Program-made: the position numbers and the translations under genes | The notes under the pieces: model-generated | Database searches by the model: none | Told to the model about the DNA's origin: nothing | Seen by the model: the letters and a program-made list of their open reading frames with translations, nothing else | Assembly: GCA_016490735.1 (NCBI GenBank) | Contig: JAEMWC010001220.1 | Coordinates: 145,001-209,000 of the forward strand | Direction: 5' to 3' | Origin: Pachyseris speciosa | Taxonomy: Eukaryota > Cnidaria > Anthozoa > Scleractinia > Pachyseridae | Length of the DNA: 64,000 nt | Shown: in pieces, positions 32,636 through 42,081 of the stretch | Layout of the letters: each line of letters starts with the position of its first letter | How positions within the stretch are numbered: the stretch's first letter is position 1

Positions 32636-34150
32636 CGTGACTGAAGAGTAAAACTGAAACTGGACATGAAATGATTAAGTCAATTTGACAAGGACTTATT
32701 GTTTGATAGTGTGAAGTAGACTATAAGTTTGGCACGGTTGAAACATCCATTTAATGAGACGAAATTTACGCGTTGAGGTCTCCATGGGTAGTTTGAGTTA
32801 ATCACATTATGTTTGCCACTCCCCTCGAGGTTAAAAGACATCATAAAGTCTTGAGACCTGCAAGTCCACTAACGCTCACACGCGTTTCTCTGTGCTTGCC
32901 AAACCATGAAGAGATGTAGGTTGACTCTCGGTTTGGAGTATAGAATAGAAACCAGGCACAACAAGTCTCAAAGCAGCTCTCGTCTAAAAAAACAGCGTGT
33001 TGTATGTAGTCTCGGTCCATTTGTCAGAGATTGCCATAGTATTAAAAGTTGAAAAAACGAGAGGTGTTTTTGACTTAAGGCAAAAAAGTGAGTGATTTTT
33101 GGAGAGTGTTGTTTGTGCTCGGAGGCGATTGTGTTCCCACAATTCATTGCGGCCAAGGAGGGCGCTGGCTTTCGAGTGAAAAGTTCCCGCGGGCGACGGG
33201 ATAATACAGACTTTTTTTCAGCAAAAACTCTACCTTATAAAGACTATAAAATGACTTTGAAAACTGGCTAGCTCCTGCATCGAGGTTTCCATTGTTCATT
33301 AATTTTGACGAGCACATTTTTTGATGTCAGTAATGAAATCCATATTAACAGATCGCCACTGAGTTCACTTCGACGGTAAGCTTAATTAAGTTAAGTCGTG
33401 AAACAGTCTTCAAAACCAATCCAAACCTTCAGAAACATTACGGGGAATTCATCTAAGACACGGAAATCGGCATGATGAGAAGCGGAACTGAGTGTCTTGA
33501 AAACAATCCAAGGGGAAAAAAGCAAAAGCGGAAAGCTTTCTACGCGTGATCGTCTTTTGGTGTTATGTAAACACCTGTACTGGTAAACATGCTGGAGAAC
33601 TTTTAATTAACATATCAATCACTTTTGCATCGAACACCTCGGCTTCTTTGCTTCTATGGAGTCTTGTAAACAGCAGCATGGAAGATAAACAGCAAAGAGC
33701 ATTTTCATTTTGCTTGACTTGTGACGGATGAAAAAGATTGAATTTCACTCTTCGATTATGCAAATGTTTTAAGATTTTGAAGTCGAAACTTAAGTGTTTT
33801 GTCCAAATTCTTTCACTGTCATCATTTACTTTACTTTTAATGCGATCTTTTTTTTTCCATTTAACGAGGAAAATGAATTCAACGGCCCAGCCCACACGCA
33901 ACTTTTACTGAAAACTCTGTTTATCAGCGAAAAACAATGGGAAACAGCTTCAGGACCTGTATGCCTTTTTTTTTTATTCAAACAACCTTCTTCGGCGGTG
34001 TGCTTATGTCAGCACAAAGCCTATGCAGACATCTTTACATCCAACCAAGAAAACTGCAGGCTGTTTCTAACTCGAACGAACCATTTAAGCGCTGACTAAG
34101 ACTCAAACAACGTCGCAAATTCTAACTTTAACCTTGACGCTATCACTAGC
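32636..34150. other. Host non-coding stretch
   Basis: No recognisable gene or repeat. Short open frames lack protein character. Confidence 0.4.
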
Positions 34151-34153
34151 GCT

Positions 34154-34271
34154 CATCCTAACCCTAACCTAACCCCAACCCTAACTGTAACCCTAGCCCT
34201 CAGGCCTTGCCCTAGCCCTAATGCTACCTCTACCCCTAACCCTAACAATAACCCTATTACTAACCCTAACT
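34154..34271 (+). repeat. Degenerate telomere-like (CCCTAA)n tract
   Basis: Many CCCTAA/ACCCTAAC words with interruptions (CCCTAG, CCCCAA, CCTTGC). The metazoan telomere repeat is TTAGGG, so this is an interstitial telomere-like array. Confidence 0.85.
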
Positions 34272-34659
34272 TTTTAAACCTTCGCACACGGTTAACTAAG
34301 GCTGCTGTGTGCTGGTTTTAAGTCAACCAAAAATTTTGTGCACTGTTTTCGAGCCAAGCAAGCTTTTTCAGCGCTATGAATTGAGCAAAACAAGTGTAGT
34401 AAGCGCTGCATTTAAGCAAATCGACCCCGCATATATAATATGCACTATTTCCAAGTCAGATGGGCAACTTGTGTGCTGTTTATGAGTCGAAAGGCACATG
34501 GCGCATTATATCTAATTGGGTAGAAAAATTTCGTGCTGTCTTCAGTCGGTCGCAAGAATTCAGTGCTCAGTTTTCAAATCAGGAAAGGCTCAGTGGAAAA
34601 ACTGTGCTACAGAATGTAAGTGACTTGTTGAATGCGTTTTTGGCCCATGTTTTACTCTT

Positions 34660-34858
34660 CAGTAACGAGCATTTGGCGCTTAGTTTTCAAACAAAGAATA
34701 CCCTTGGGCATTGCCTCATGAATGTTAATAAGGCAGACTTATAAAGGGCTTGCTGGAAAACTATGCTAAGTGGATTTTTAGGTGAATGTGTTTTTTGGCC
34801 CATGTTTTCTCGATGACTAAGTGCAAAGCAGCGGAAAAAAATATAGGGCAATGTTAAC
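34660..34858. mobile_element. Second MITE copy, left part only
   Basis: Matches 32314-32505 almost base for base. The match stops at GGGCAATGTTAACCACATAT, where the LINE fragment begins. Confidence 0.75.
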
Positions 34859-34859
34859 C

Positions 34860-35575
34860 ACATATATTTCCAATGCAATATTAGCATGGGGAAGTGCATA
34901 CAAAACACATTGATAAGATACAAAGTAAACAAAATAATTCTGCTGGGCTTATTTTCTTTGCCACCACTTATGGTGAGCACACAGAAAGTGCACTTCCCCT
35001 GCTAAATTTATTAGATGTTCTTACGGTACACAATGTTTATCGATTTCAGATACTAAAATTCATGTACCTTTGGCATAAAGGCCTCCTGCCAAAGCTGTCT
35101 TCAAATTATTTTCAATATGCCAGTAATGTTCACAAATACAATACCAGGTATGCATCGAAACAAAACCTTTACGTAAAAAAAGTGCGAACCAGTGTGGGAA
35201 AACAAACAATCGGATATGCTGCATGTTTTGTCTGGGACAAAATTCCCTTAAATCTTAAAGAACTAAACATATACCAATTCTCAAAACAACTGAAACCTTA
35301 TTTCCTGTCAGAACAACATAATCAAACATAACTTAAGCATAATACTCTTTCTCTCTTATTACATTGTACTTTTAAAACTGCTTAGACTTTTGAAAATAGA
35401 TTCTATCTCAATTCTTTACAACTTCAAAATCTGGAGAACTGGCTAGAAAATCTTAGGATTATTTCAGCTTCAAGCTTTATTTAGTACAAACAAATAATAT
35501 TTTTTCTCTATTTATGTATGTATGTAATTAAGAACAAGGCGAATAAAGGTGTTGTTGTTATTGTTGTTGCTGTTG
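34860..35575 (+). mobile_element. 3' end of a LINE (L2/CR1-like) with (GTT)n tail
   Basis: A 145-codon frame (34894-35331) reads HIDKIQSKQN...LIFFATTYGEHTESALPLL...VYRFQILKF...HKYNTRYAS, the C-terminus typical of LINE polyproteins after the reverse transcriptase. About 240 bp later AATAAAGGTGTTGTTGTTATTGTTG forms the 3' end. Only the last part of the element is present. Confidence 0.75.
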
Positions 35576-37392
35576 TCATAAAAACAAACCAAAATCTCAC
35601 CACTTAGTATCACAGGCCACCCAAGATTAGGATGCGTTCTCCTAACGTTGAACGCAATTAGCCATATTAATCTACAAAAAGGCTTCCAAGTTGGTTAATT
35701 AATGCGTCTGCACCAACATAGTCCCAACAAAGACCATTTTGGTACCATTTTAACAGACGTTTCCAAAACATTAGTAGAAGAAATTGCCAGACTCAGTGTC
35801 CCCTCCCCATCCCACCCCAACAAAAAAGTCTTCGCCTGAATTACACTTGTGAACCCAGAAAAATGTTTTTGACAAAGATAATGGCAGGACTCCTGGCCAT
35901 GGGTTCAAATTATTACAAGGACTCAAAGTGGTCAGGAAATGAAAAGAAAATGAGGGAATTCTGTTTATTAACAAAACAACTAAATTATTTTTGACTGGTT
36001 GCAAACATGTAACACAATAGCTGCAACTTCGAACATGAAACCATCTGAATATAGTTTAGTTAACTGCTTTCAGTTGTAGTCAGGTCAAACTTTGAATACC
36101 CAGATTACTTACGCAAAGACACCATCCTATACTTTGTGCAGATAAAGTGCAAGTAATAATTATTCACATCTATTCAAGATTACGCAGACTCTTGCCTGTA
36201 AAATCTTGCAAAGAGGTTGCTTTTATTGCCCAATTTAAAGATGTAATAAGCAGTTAAAGATGAACTATCGGTGGTAACAGAACTTGATGCTCAGCCCAAC
36301 AATAAGAGGGCTCTCATCCCAGGTTTCACTGCTGGGTGTGATTATAATTTTGTCTTACTGACCTCAGGCTTCTTGACCTCTGTCTTGGCTTGGGTGAAGT
36401 GCAACCTCCACTATCATCATCATGATCACTATCAGCACTACAAGGAATGCAAACAACTTATTGAAGAGCTGTAATACTCCAATTCTGAAAAGGGCCTTTG
36501 ACATAACTGACCAATAATGAATTTTAGGTTGATTCTTGCCTTGTTAATTACTATCCAGTTCCATAATCATACTCTGAGGAAAACTGGGCTATTAGGTTTC
36601 TTGCTATGAATGGTCTGTTTAACATGCAAGTCAAAGAGAATTATTTAATTACAGTGTACTATGTGAAGAGCTAATTTAATAATGGGCATACATTGCACTA
36701 AAACAACACAAAAACAAACAACCACTACAGTGGAACCAGAGATAACAATGTTCCAGTGCACAGGTAAAATGAGTTCATTATAACAGAGGTTCACTACAAA
36801 AGAAACCCTGTTAAACGGATTTGTGGGAAAACAACAAGAACCTCATTTAGTATTTTAAGTTCTGGTTAATGTCTTGTCTTGTCTTGTCTTGGAAAATAAA
36901 AGTGTAACATGACACTACTCAGTGCTACTAATAACTGCTTGATTACCAATTGGCATAATCAAGCAGACTTTATGATCTGGTATTGAATCATCAAATAACA
37001 TTCATACTATGCTGTATTTGTCCGCTTCCACTTGTGTAGCCAAATTTCAGTTCCATGCGGTAACATTTATTTGTAACATGTACATGTATAATGAAGGGTT
37101 AAAATTAAAGTTCAGGCTTCTGGGATGTGTTTGCTATGACAAGGAATTTGTTATACCTGAGTTTGTTATGATGGGATTCAGTTCCACATATTTTACTGTA
37201 CATAACTTTGGCCAGGCGGACGGTTACTTTTTGCCATAACAGAGATTCTGTATAATAGGCTTTCTTATATCGGCGGTCCACTAAGTACCATATGAAATAC
37301 ATTAAATTTTGTATTACCTGAAGTGTTCTCCATAGTTATACTCACCATTGTAAGGTAATCCGATCTGTAACTGTATAAAAAAAGAGAGATAG
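35576..37392. other. Host non-coding stretch
   Basis: AT-rich, with no convincing exon, RNA gene or repeat boundary. Confidence 0.4.
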
Positions 37393-37398
37393 CTGGTT
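37393..37398. repeat. Target-site duplication of Polinton B, left copy (CTGGTT)
   Basis: A perfect 6-bp duplication; the other copy is at 57481-57486. Confidence 0.92.
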
Positions 37399-37645
37399 AG
37401 TAGTACTATGCCCTAGGATAGACCCAAATCCATCCAACTGGTCTCGACCAATCAGAATCGAGTATTTCAAAAAAGTGACAGCTGATGTCATGGGAATAAC
37501 TGCAGGTAAGAGGATGATTTTGTGCAGGCTCATGGACCAATCAGAAGCCAGAACGAGCTGTCAATCAAAAGGGTCACCTGACCGTATCAATCTCCCTGCG
37601 CCCGCGCATTTTTGCATCTCATTAAGAAAAGGTTCAAAATGGCCC
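37399..37645 (+). repeat. Polinton B left terminal inverted repeat
   Basis: 247 bp, about 90% identical by eye to the reverse complement of 57234-57480. It contains two CCAATCAG motifs about 80 bp apart. Confidence 0.93.
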
Positions 37646-37732
37646 TGAATAAATACTTAGCATTGGGACAATGAACACACAATGATTTTCTTTTCCAAAC
37701 TCTTTAATGACTTGTAAACTATCAATTACTGT

Positions 37733-38401
37733 TTACATTATTAATTTTAATTCATCTGGAAATAGATTGCGACGCACGCAACGGCGGGTGTTGCGTCGGG
37801 TGCTGCATCGTGGGCTGCGGCGCAGAAGTTCTCTGGGTATGGAAACCCGTAGGGCGTTCCACTCGGCCAATCGGCGACTGCAGCGCAGGGTAGGTGGACG
37901 GTAAATAAGTTCACTGGGGCGTAGCACCGGGTAGCCGGCTTGGAGGGGCGCATTGTCCACGTCTAGCGTGACGTTGGAGAAGTGTGTCTCCAAGGTAGCC
38001 AGGCACCGCGGACACCGGAAGTGGTGGTTGGTCGGCGAGCCCTGTACATGTTGGTAAAGGCAGGTGTGGTGTAAGGCCACGGAGCAGCAGGGCAACCGTT
38101 CTGTGAAGGTGTGATGGTCGCCACACAGGAAACAGGAGTCACTGGAATGATTCAACAGGTAGACAGGGCGGTGGCAGTGCGGACAGGCCCAGTTTTGCCA
38201 GGGCATGCGCTGTTGGTTCAAGGACTGTAGCCACTGGTAAATACAAGGAAGGTGCTGGCTCACGTTGCAGCAGAGGGATCTGTAGGGTATCTCTTTAGTG
38301 TCGTCATGTTCCACGGCCAGGCATATGACGCAGGGCTCGCTGTTGTTCGAGACGAATTTAGTTTGAAAGCACATCATGACGGACTGCGATTGGCACGCCA
38401 T
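37733..38401 (-). CDS. Tandem RING-like zinc protein (222 aa), Polinton B
   Basis: The open frame continues upstream, but the ATG at 38401 (MACQSQSVMM) is chosen because a TATAAAAG lies 40 bp before it at 38434-38441. Two RING-type units follow. The first is CVICLA ... CCNVSQHLPC ... WACPHC, about residues 27-85. The second is CFLCGDH ... CCSVALHHTC ... CPRC, about residues 95-145. An Arg-rich tail (LRCSRRLAEW ... RRNTRRCVRR) may bind DNA or direct nuclear import. RING proteins usually act as ubiquitin E3 ligases. It is divergently paired with another RING gene at 38603. Confidence 0.7.
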   Translation of the reverse strand: MACQSQSVMMCFQTKFVSNNSEPCVICLAVEHDDTKEIPYRSLCCNVSQHLPCIYQWLQSLNQQRMPWQNWACPHCHRPVYLLNHSSDSCFLCGDHHTFTERLPCCSVALHHTCLYQHVQGSPTNHHFRCPRCLATLETHFSNVTLDVDNAPLQAGYPVLRPSELIYRPPTLRCSRRLAEWNALRVSIPRELLRRSPRCSTRRNTRRCVRRNLFPDELKLIM

Positions 38402-38433
38402 GTTGGAAAAGTGCGCGGTGGGGTGAAGGCGAC

Positions 38434-38441
38434 CTTTTATA
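38434..38441 (-). promoter_or_regulatory. TATA box for the tandem RING gene
   Basis: TATAAAAG on the minus strand, 40 bp before ATG 38401. Confidence 0.65.
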
Positions 38442-38562
38442 GGGATCCCCGGTAACCAATGGGAGGACGGGAGGGTTGTCATGTGACCTGGAGAGAGGGA
38501 GAGGGACCCCCCATCCCCCCGGTGTATGACGTCAGCCTGCACGCTGATTGGTGGGAATGGGC

Positions 38563-38570
38563 TATATGAA
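38563..38570 (+). promoter_or_regulatory. TATA-like box for the 38603 RING gene
   Basis: TATATGAA, 40 bp before ATG 38603; the same distance as in other genes of this element. Confidence 0.5.
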
Positions 38571-38602
38571 AGTCCGGGGCGGGCGGGTGGGTCATTTTCA
38601 AC

Positions 38603-38881
38603 ATGGCGTTGTATCGGAGCAAGTCCATTGAATTTGTGCGAGATCCCTGTGTGATTTGCATGGATGTTTATTTCAGCGTGGAGAAACGGATGGCCAGCAG
38701 CGAGTCGGTGTACTTTAACAGGACGGCCGTCGTCAGACCTTGCTGCGGCTGTTACGTACACAAGGAGTGTCTGTTTATCTGGTGTTGGAAGCAGTACCAA
38801 CAGAGGGTGCACCATCAGTTGTGGGCTTGCCCCCATTGTCGGCAACCCCTCGACCCCACCCACAAGATTAACCTGTGCTGA
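38603..38881 (+). CDS. RING-like zinc protein (92 aa), Polinton B
   Basis: Intact frame MALYRSKSIEF... with CVICMD, CCGCYVHKEC and WACPHCRQPL, which is one RING unit occupying nearly the whole protein. The motif layout (CVIC ... CC..., WACPHC) is close to the first unit of the divergent neighbour, so the two are probably paralogs. A small RING protein could redirect host ubiquitination; this is inference from the family. Confidence 0.7.
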   Translation: MALYRSKSIEFVRDPCVICMDVYFSVEKRMASSESVYFNRTAVVRPCCGCYVHKECLFIWCWKQYQQRVHHQLWACPHCRQPLDPTHKINLC

Positions 38882-39051
38882 AGAAGAAGAAGACACCCCG
38901 GGGGTTTTTACCCCCACCTTAAATCTGTCAAGAGTCATGACCAACATGATGAAATCGTTTTTTGTTTTTGTTTTTTAACAGATAAACGCATGATACGGTC
39001 TTGATTAATAAAAGACTTGTCCCTAGATAATCCGATTTGAGCGCGCATCCA

Positions 39052-39517
39052 TTAAATAAAATGATAACATTCCACCTTGGGGCAGATGCGTCGGCTTATC
39101 CCGCTGATCACGTGGTGTTCGCAAGAGGCTACGGTGGTCAGGCGCGTCATGTCGTCGAACTTGGGGCAACCAAAGTCCTCTAAGTCTAAGCTGGGCAGAC
39201 CCATTTCTCTGAGTAAGTCCTGTTCCACTCGGCCGCCCTTGTAAGCTACGACGGGGCGTTGGGTGGTTGCCAGGGTCTCGTAGAGGTATTGGGTGGAAAG
39301 GCAATCCGTGCACTTGTCGCGTGACGTACCGCACCTGGCGTTCTTTGGCGGGAGTCAAGTCTTTCCACTGCACGTCGTGCCCGTAAGGATTGGACCCGCA
39401 AATTTGTCGCTGATGATCGCACCAACCCATTTCGCGGACCAGGAAACGGTCCCCTAGTCGAAAACCGTCCAAATCGACGTAGAAGCAAACTTTGTTTAGC
39501 AGGGTCTTATCGGTCAT
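39052..39517 (-). pseudogene. 'YVDLDGF' nuclease-like protein, Polinton B, frameshifted
   Basis: From ATG 39517 the frame reads VCFYVDLDGFRLGDRFLVRE ... EMGWCD. After a break near 39300 another frame carries VVAYKGGRVEQDLLREMG, LDLEDFGCPKFDD and a Cys/His end (HHVISG ... CPKVECYHF). The acidic DLDGF start and KGG..E..LL and CPKFD motifs resemble an RNase H/DnaQ-fold exonuclease-like family I have seen in mobile elements, but I cannot name it. Its start overlaps the end of the SLOG gene by 11 bp. Confidence 0.5.
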
Positions 39518-40065
39518 GTTGGCGAAAGAGGTATTTGAGTTCGTCCATGGCTCGGGGGTAGAGGTGCCGCTGTCTGGTGCCCACAATGGCGCTCTGGTTG
39601 GACAAGCTGGGTGAGATGGACGTTGAATGAAGCCAATCGTATTCGGGCGAGTATTTGTACCACCGATTGAAGCTCACGTCATAGAAGAACAGACGTCTGC
39701 CCAATCGTTGGGCTAGCGCCACGATCCAGCCGGTACCGCCTACCACGTCCGAGATCTGGTGCTGGGGTACGTCGGGCAAACACTTGGCGGAATCCGGTGT
39801 CGGCCTCTTTGACCATGTGATAATTGCGCACCAGCAGATACTGGGTGAAGGGGTTGGTCAAGGTTTTGCCTAGCTGCTGGGCCACGGCGCGTACGTGCGT
39901 CAGAGCTTCGACCACGGCCGAGGGGTCCAGCGGTTGAATGCCCCGGTGTACCCGGGGATGCAAGGGTCCGATGATCACGCGACAGGGCAAGCCGTGTTGC
40001 AGGGCTAATTGTTCAGCTAGAGTGTCGGTGCCGGTAGCGCAGCCGGTGATGATGCGAACGGACAT
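39507..40065 (-). pseudogene. SLOG/YpsA-like nucleotide-binding protein, Polinton B, one frameshift
   Basis: The N-terminal frame has IITGCATGTDTLAEQLALQH and VIIGPLHPR, a Rossmann-like glycine loop, then LVRNYHMVKEAD. After a break near 39780 the second frame has VVGGTGWIVALAQRLGRRLF and YDVSFNRWYKY. The order GxxxGTDTLAE / RN..MV..AD / GGTGW..A is that of SLOG-fold proteins, which bind nucleotide or ADP-ribose-related ligands. A TATA-like CAATAAAAAA lies about 45 bp before the ATG. The product is probably cytosolic; the ligand cannot be predicted. Confidence 0.6.
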
Positions 40066-40317
40066 GCTGCGAAAATGACTACACAGTGACTGAAAGATTC
40101 TTTTTTATTGCTATGTTGACCAATCAAAAAATAGGTACACATTAAGTGTGCATACAGTCTGAGATTTGCAAGTCCTTTTTGGGGATGAATCGGCGGTGGT
40201 TCACCCAGGCTAATTCTTTTCCTGTGGGTGACAGTAGGCGATTCACTTGTTGGTGTTGTCTGGTTAGTAAAGAAGGTGGCTTGGGATGTTCTCAGCTGGG
40301 TCTGGGGATGGACTGGG

Positions 40318-41123
40318 CTAGGTAAGCTTGCTCTTGGTAGTGGCGGCGTTCCAGTTCTTCCAGGATGCGCGGGACCATGGCAGGTCCAACCATTGGAAGA
40401 AATTGCACGTCTTTTTGGCAAAGGTTAGGAACATGCGACCCGGATTGTGCTGGGAGCGACTGGTGGTCAGTCTCATCAGTTGATTACACCAACAGTACTG
40501 GTCGGACAACGACTTGCCGTCTCCGAACACCAGGTCGGGGTGCCGTTGGTAACGAATATTTTGCAAATGCTCGGGTGCCTCTTCCTGAGAGGTGAAGATT
40601 ACGCAGTCGTTTTGGACCCGACCATAAGGCAGCAGCTTGACCCGACTGCAACGCAGGTAGGGCCAATTGCTCTTTTTGGAGGTCAGGTACTCCAAGGTGC
40701 ATATGTGAAACGAACAGGTCTCAGGAATGGTCTCTTCTTCGTAAGAAGGGAGCTCGTCCATCAATTGCTTAATTTGATCCGTGGCGTCTTGGGTTTCCTG
40801 GTTCCAGAGTTGTTCTTTCGTCAGGGGGGTGGACGGAGTGGGCGGTGGCAAGACGTCTCCGGTCTCTAGTGGTGGTGGTGTCGACAGTGTCAAAGTGGCT
40901 TGTTTTTTCTTTTTGGCCGTAACGGTGGGAGGTTTGACGGCGTACGTTCTCTTGCGAGTGCCTTGGGGCGGCAACCCGGAGGTGGCCAAATCGTTGCGAT
41001 TGGTGGCATCGTCGGGCAGACGTTGGCTCAACTGGGTGTGGCGCCCGCCTTCCCGTGGCGTTTTTGACGGGCTTTTTCTCTTTCCAGGGCCTGGTCGAAA
41101 CTGGCTGTCGTCGGTGTAGACAT
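40318..41123 (-). pseudogene. GRF-type zinc-finger protein, Polinton B, one frameshift near the start
   Basis: ATG 41123 lies 42 bp after a CATAAAAACG box and opens MSTPTTASFDQALEREKARQ. A break near 41040 leads into the 237-codon frame. That frame has a Pro/Thr-rich, Lys-rich middle (KKKKQATLTLSTPPP), LPSYEEE, a Cys-containing central part, and near the C-terminus CWCNQL ... NPGRMFLTFAKKTCNFFQW. The last part matches the zf-GRF pattern (CxC, NPGRxF, C, FFQW), with one Cys replaced. GRF fingers bind single-stranded DNA in repair enzymes. Confidence 0.6.
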
Positions 41124-41177
41124 GCTGAGAACTGATGGCGTGGGTGGAACGCGTGCGTTTTTATGCCCAGAGACTGA

Positions 41178-41333
41178 CGCCAACTGCACCAAATACGGTC
41201 AAGACGACCTGGATTGGTCATGGGCTGGTTCACGCCACTCGCACCGAACACGGTCAAGGCCACGAGGATTGGTCAGGTGGGTTCACGCCACACGCACCGA
41301 ATATGGTCAAGTCCACGCGGATTGGTCAGATGC
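41178..41333 (+). repeat. Three direct repeats of ~54 bp upstream of a gene pair
   Basis: Each copy contains GCACC-AA-ACGGTCAAG and GGATTGGTCA. The GGTCAAG words are at about 41197, 41252 and 41305, giving periods of 55 and 53 bp. GGATTGGTCA contains an inverted CCAAT. The array sits between the divergent gene at 41123 and the gene at 41394. Confidence 0.8.
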
Positions 41334-41350
41334 CACGTTCAACGAATACC

Positions 41351-41387
41351 TATAAAAGGAGAGAGGAGGCGTTCACAGCTATAAAAG
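41351..41387 (+). promoter_or_regulatory. Two TATA boxes in tandem before the 41394 gene
   Basis: TATAAAAG at 41351-41358 (43 bp before ATG) and again at 41380-41387 (14 bp before ATG). The second would start transcription downstream of the ATG, so only the first fits the spacing of the other genes. Confidence 0.6.
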
Positions 41388-41393
41388 GTGAGG

Positions 41394-41657
41394 ATGAGTT
41401 ACAAGTATTATTACCAGGATTTGAAACGCGAGGATTACGCCTCGGACGACGAGTTCTTGTTGGCGCGGGTAAGGAAAGGGTTGGAAGCCTGTTTCACTTT
41501 CGAGCAGTGTCAGGGGCATTGGTTTCAAGATTTGGCCGACGCTTTAGGTTGCTCGGAAGCGGGACCGGTGTATCAAGAACCGACCAAGTATGTCAGACCG
41601 ATTCTCCAGCAGAGCTGTGTCCTGGCAGCCATGAAGAAGGCGGAGAGCGCGAGTTGA
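41394..41657 (+). CDS. Hypothetical protein (87 aa), Polinton B
   Basis: Intact frame from ATG 41394: MSYKYYYQDLKREDYASDDE ... CFTFEQCQGHWFQDLADALG. Mixed charged and aromatic, with no recognised domain. Preceded by the repeats and TATA box above and followed only 5 bp later by the next gene. Confidence 0.6.
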   Translation: MSYKYYYQDLKREDYASDDEFLLARVRKGLEACFTFEQCQGHWFQDLADALGCSEAGPVYQEPTKYVRPILQQSCVLAAMKKAESAS

Positions 41658-41662
41658 ATTTG

Positions 41663-42046
41663 ATGGACGTGGTATCGGCCTTGCATCGCGTCAAACAAGA
41701 GCGCATTGCATTGGAGAAAGAGGAGAAAGAGAAAGAGCGCGGAGAACGCCGAGTGTGGCAACGGCGGTGCGAACGCTTGTTGAATCAAGTGTTGTGCGAG
41801 GAATGTCGGGAGCTGATGCGCGACGCCTACAGCTATGGCACGCACCAGGACAAATTGTATTGGCAACCCGATGGCTGTGCAATTTGCCAAAGGTACCAGG
41901 CGTGCATGTTGCAGCCGGAGGAGTTGGCCGACTCGGATTACGAGTCGGACGACATGGCCATCTCGTCGGACGAAGAGGAATCCATGTACTCGGACGTGGA
42001 GGAGTCCAAGGACTCTTATCAGGAACCATTGTTATCTGAAAAGTGA
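41663..42046 (+). CDS. Coiled-coil zinc-binding protein (127 aa), Polinton B
   Basis: ATG 41663 opens MDVVSALHRVKQERIALEKE with a Lys/Glu-rich coiled coil. CEECRELM and CAICQRYQAC follow (two C-x2-C pairs, probably one zinc site), then an Asp/Glu/Ser-rich tail. No TATA lies between it and the preceding gene, so translation from a shared transcript is likely. The coil plus CxxC pair is shared in outline with the gene at 52163. Confidence 0.6.
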   Translation: MDVVSALHRVKQERIALEKEEKEKERGERRVWQRRCERLLNQVLCEECRELMRDAYSYGTHQDKLYWQPDGCAICQRYQACMLQPEELADSDYESDDMAISSDEEESMYSDVEESKDSYQEPLLSEK

Positions 42047-42081
42047 GTCATTGAGAAGGTGTGTGTAGTTGTGTTTGCGCC

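Noticed and set aside
38402..38947. N-terminal extension of the tandem-RING frame
   Set aside because: It overlaps the divergent RING gene and lies upstream of the TATA box; codons there are the shadow of the neighbour.
41135..41662. Extension of the 41663 gene upstream to 41135
   Set aside because: The extension runs through promoter repeats and TATA boxes and overlaps another intact gene.
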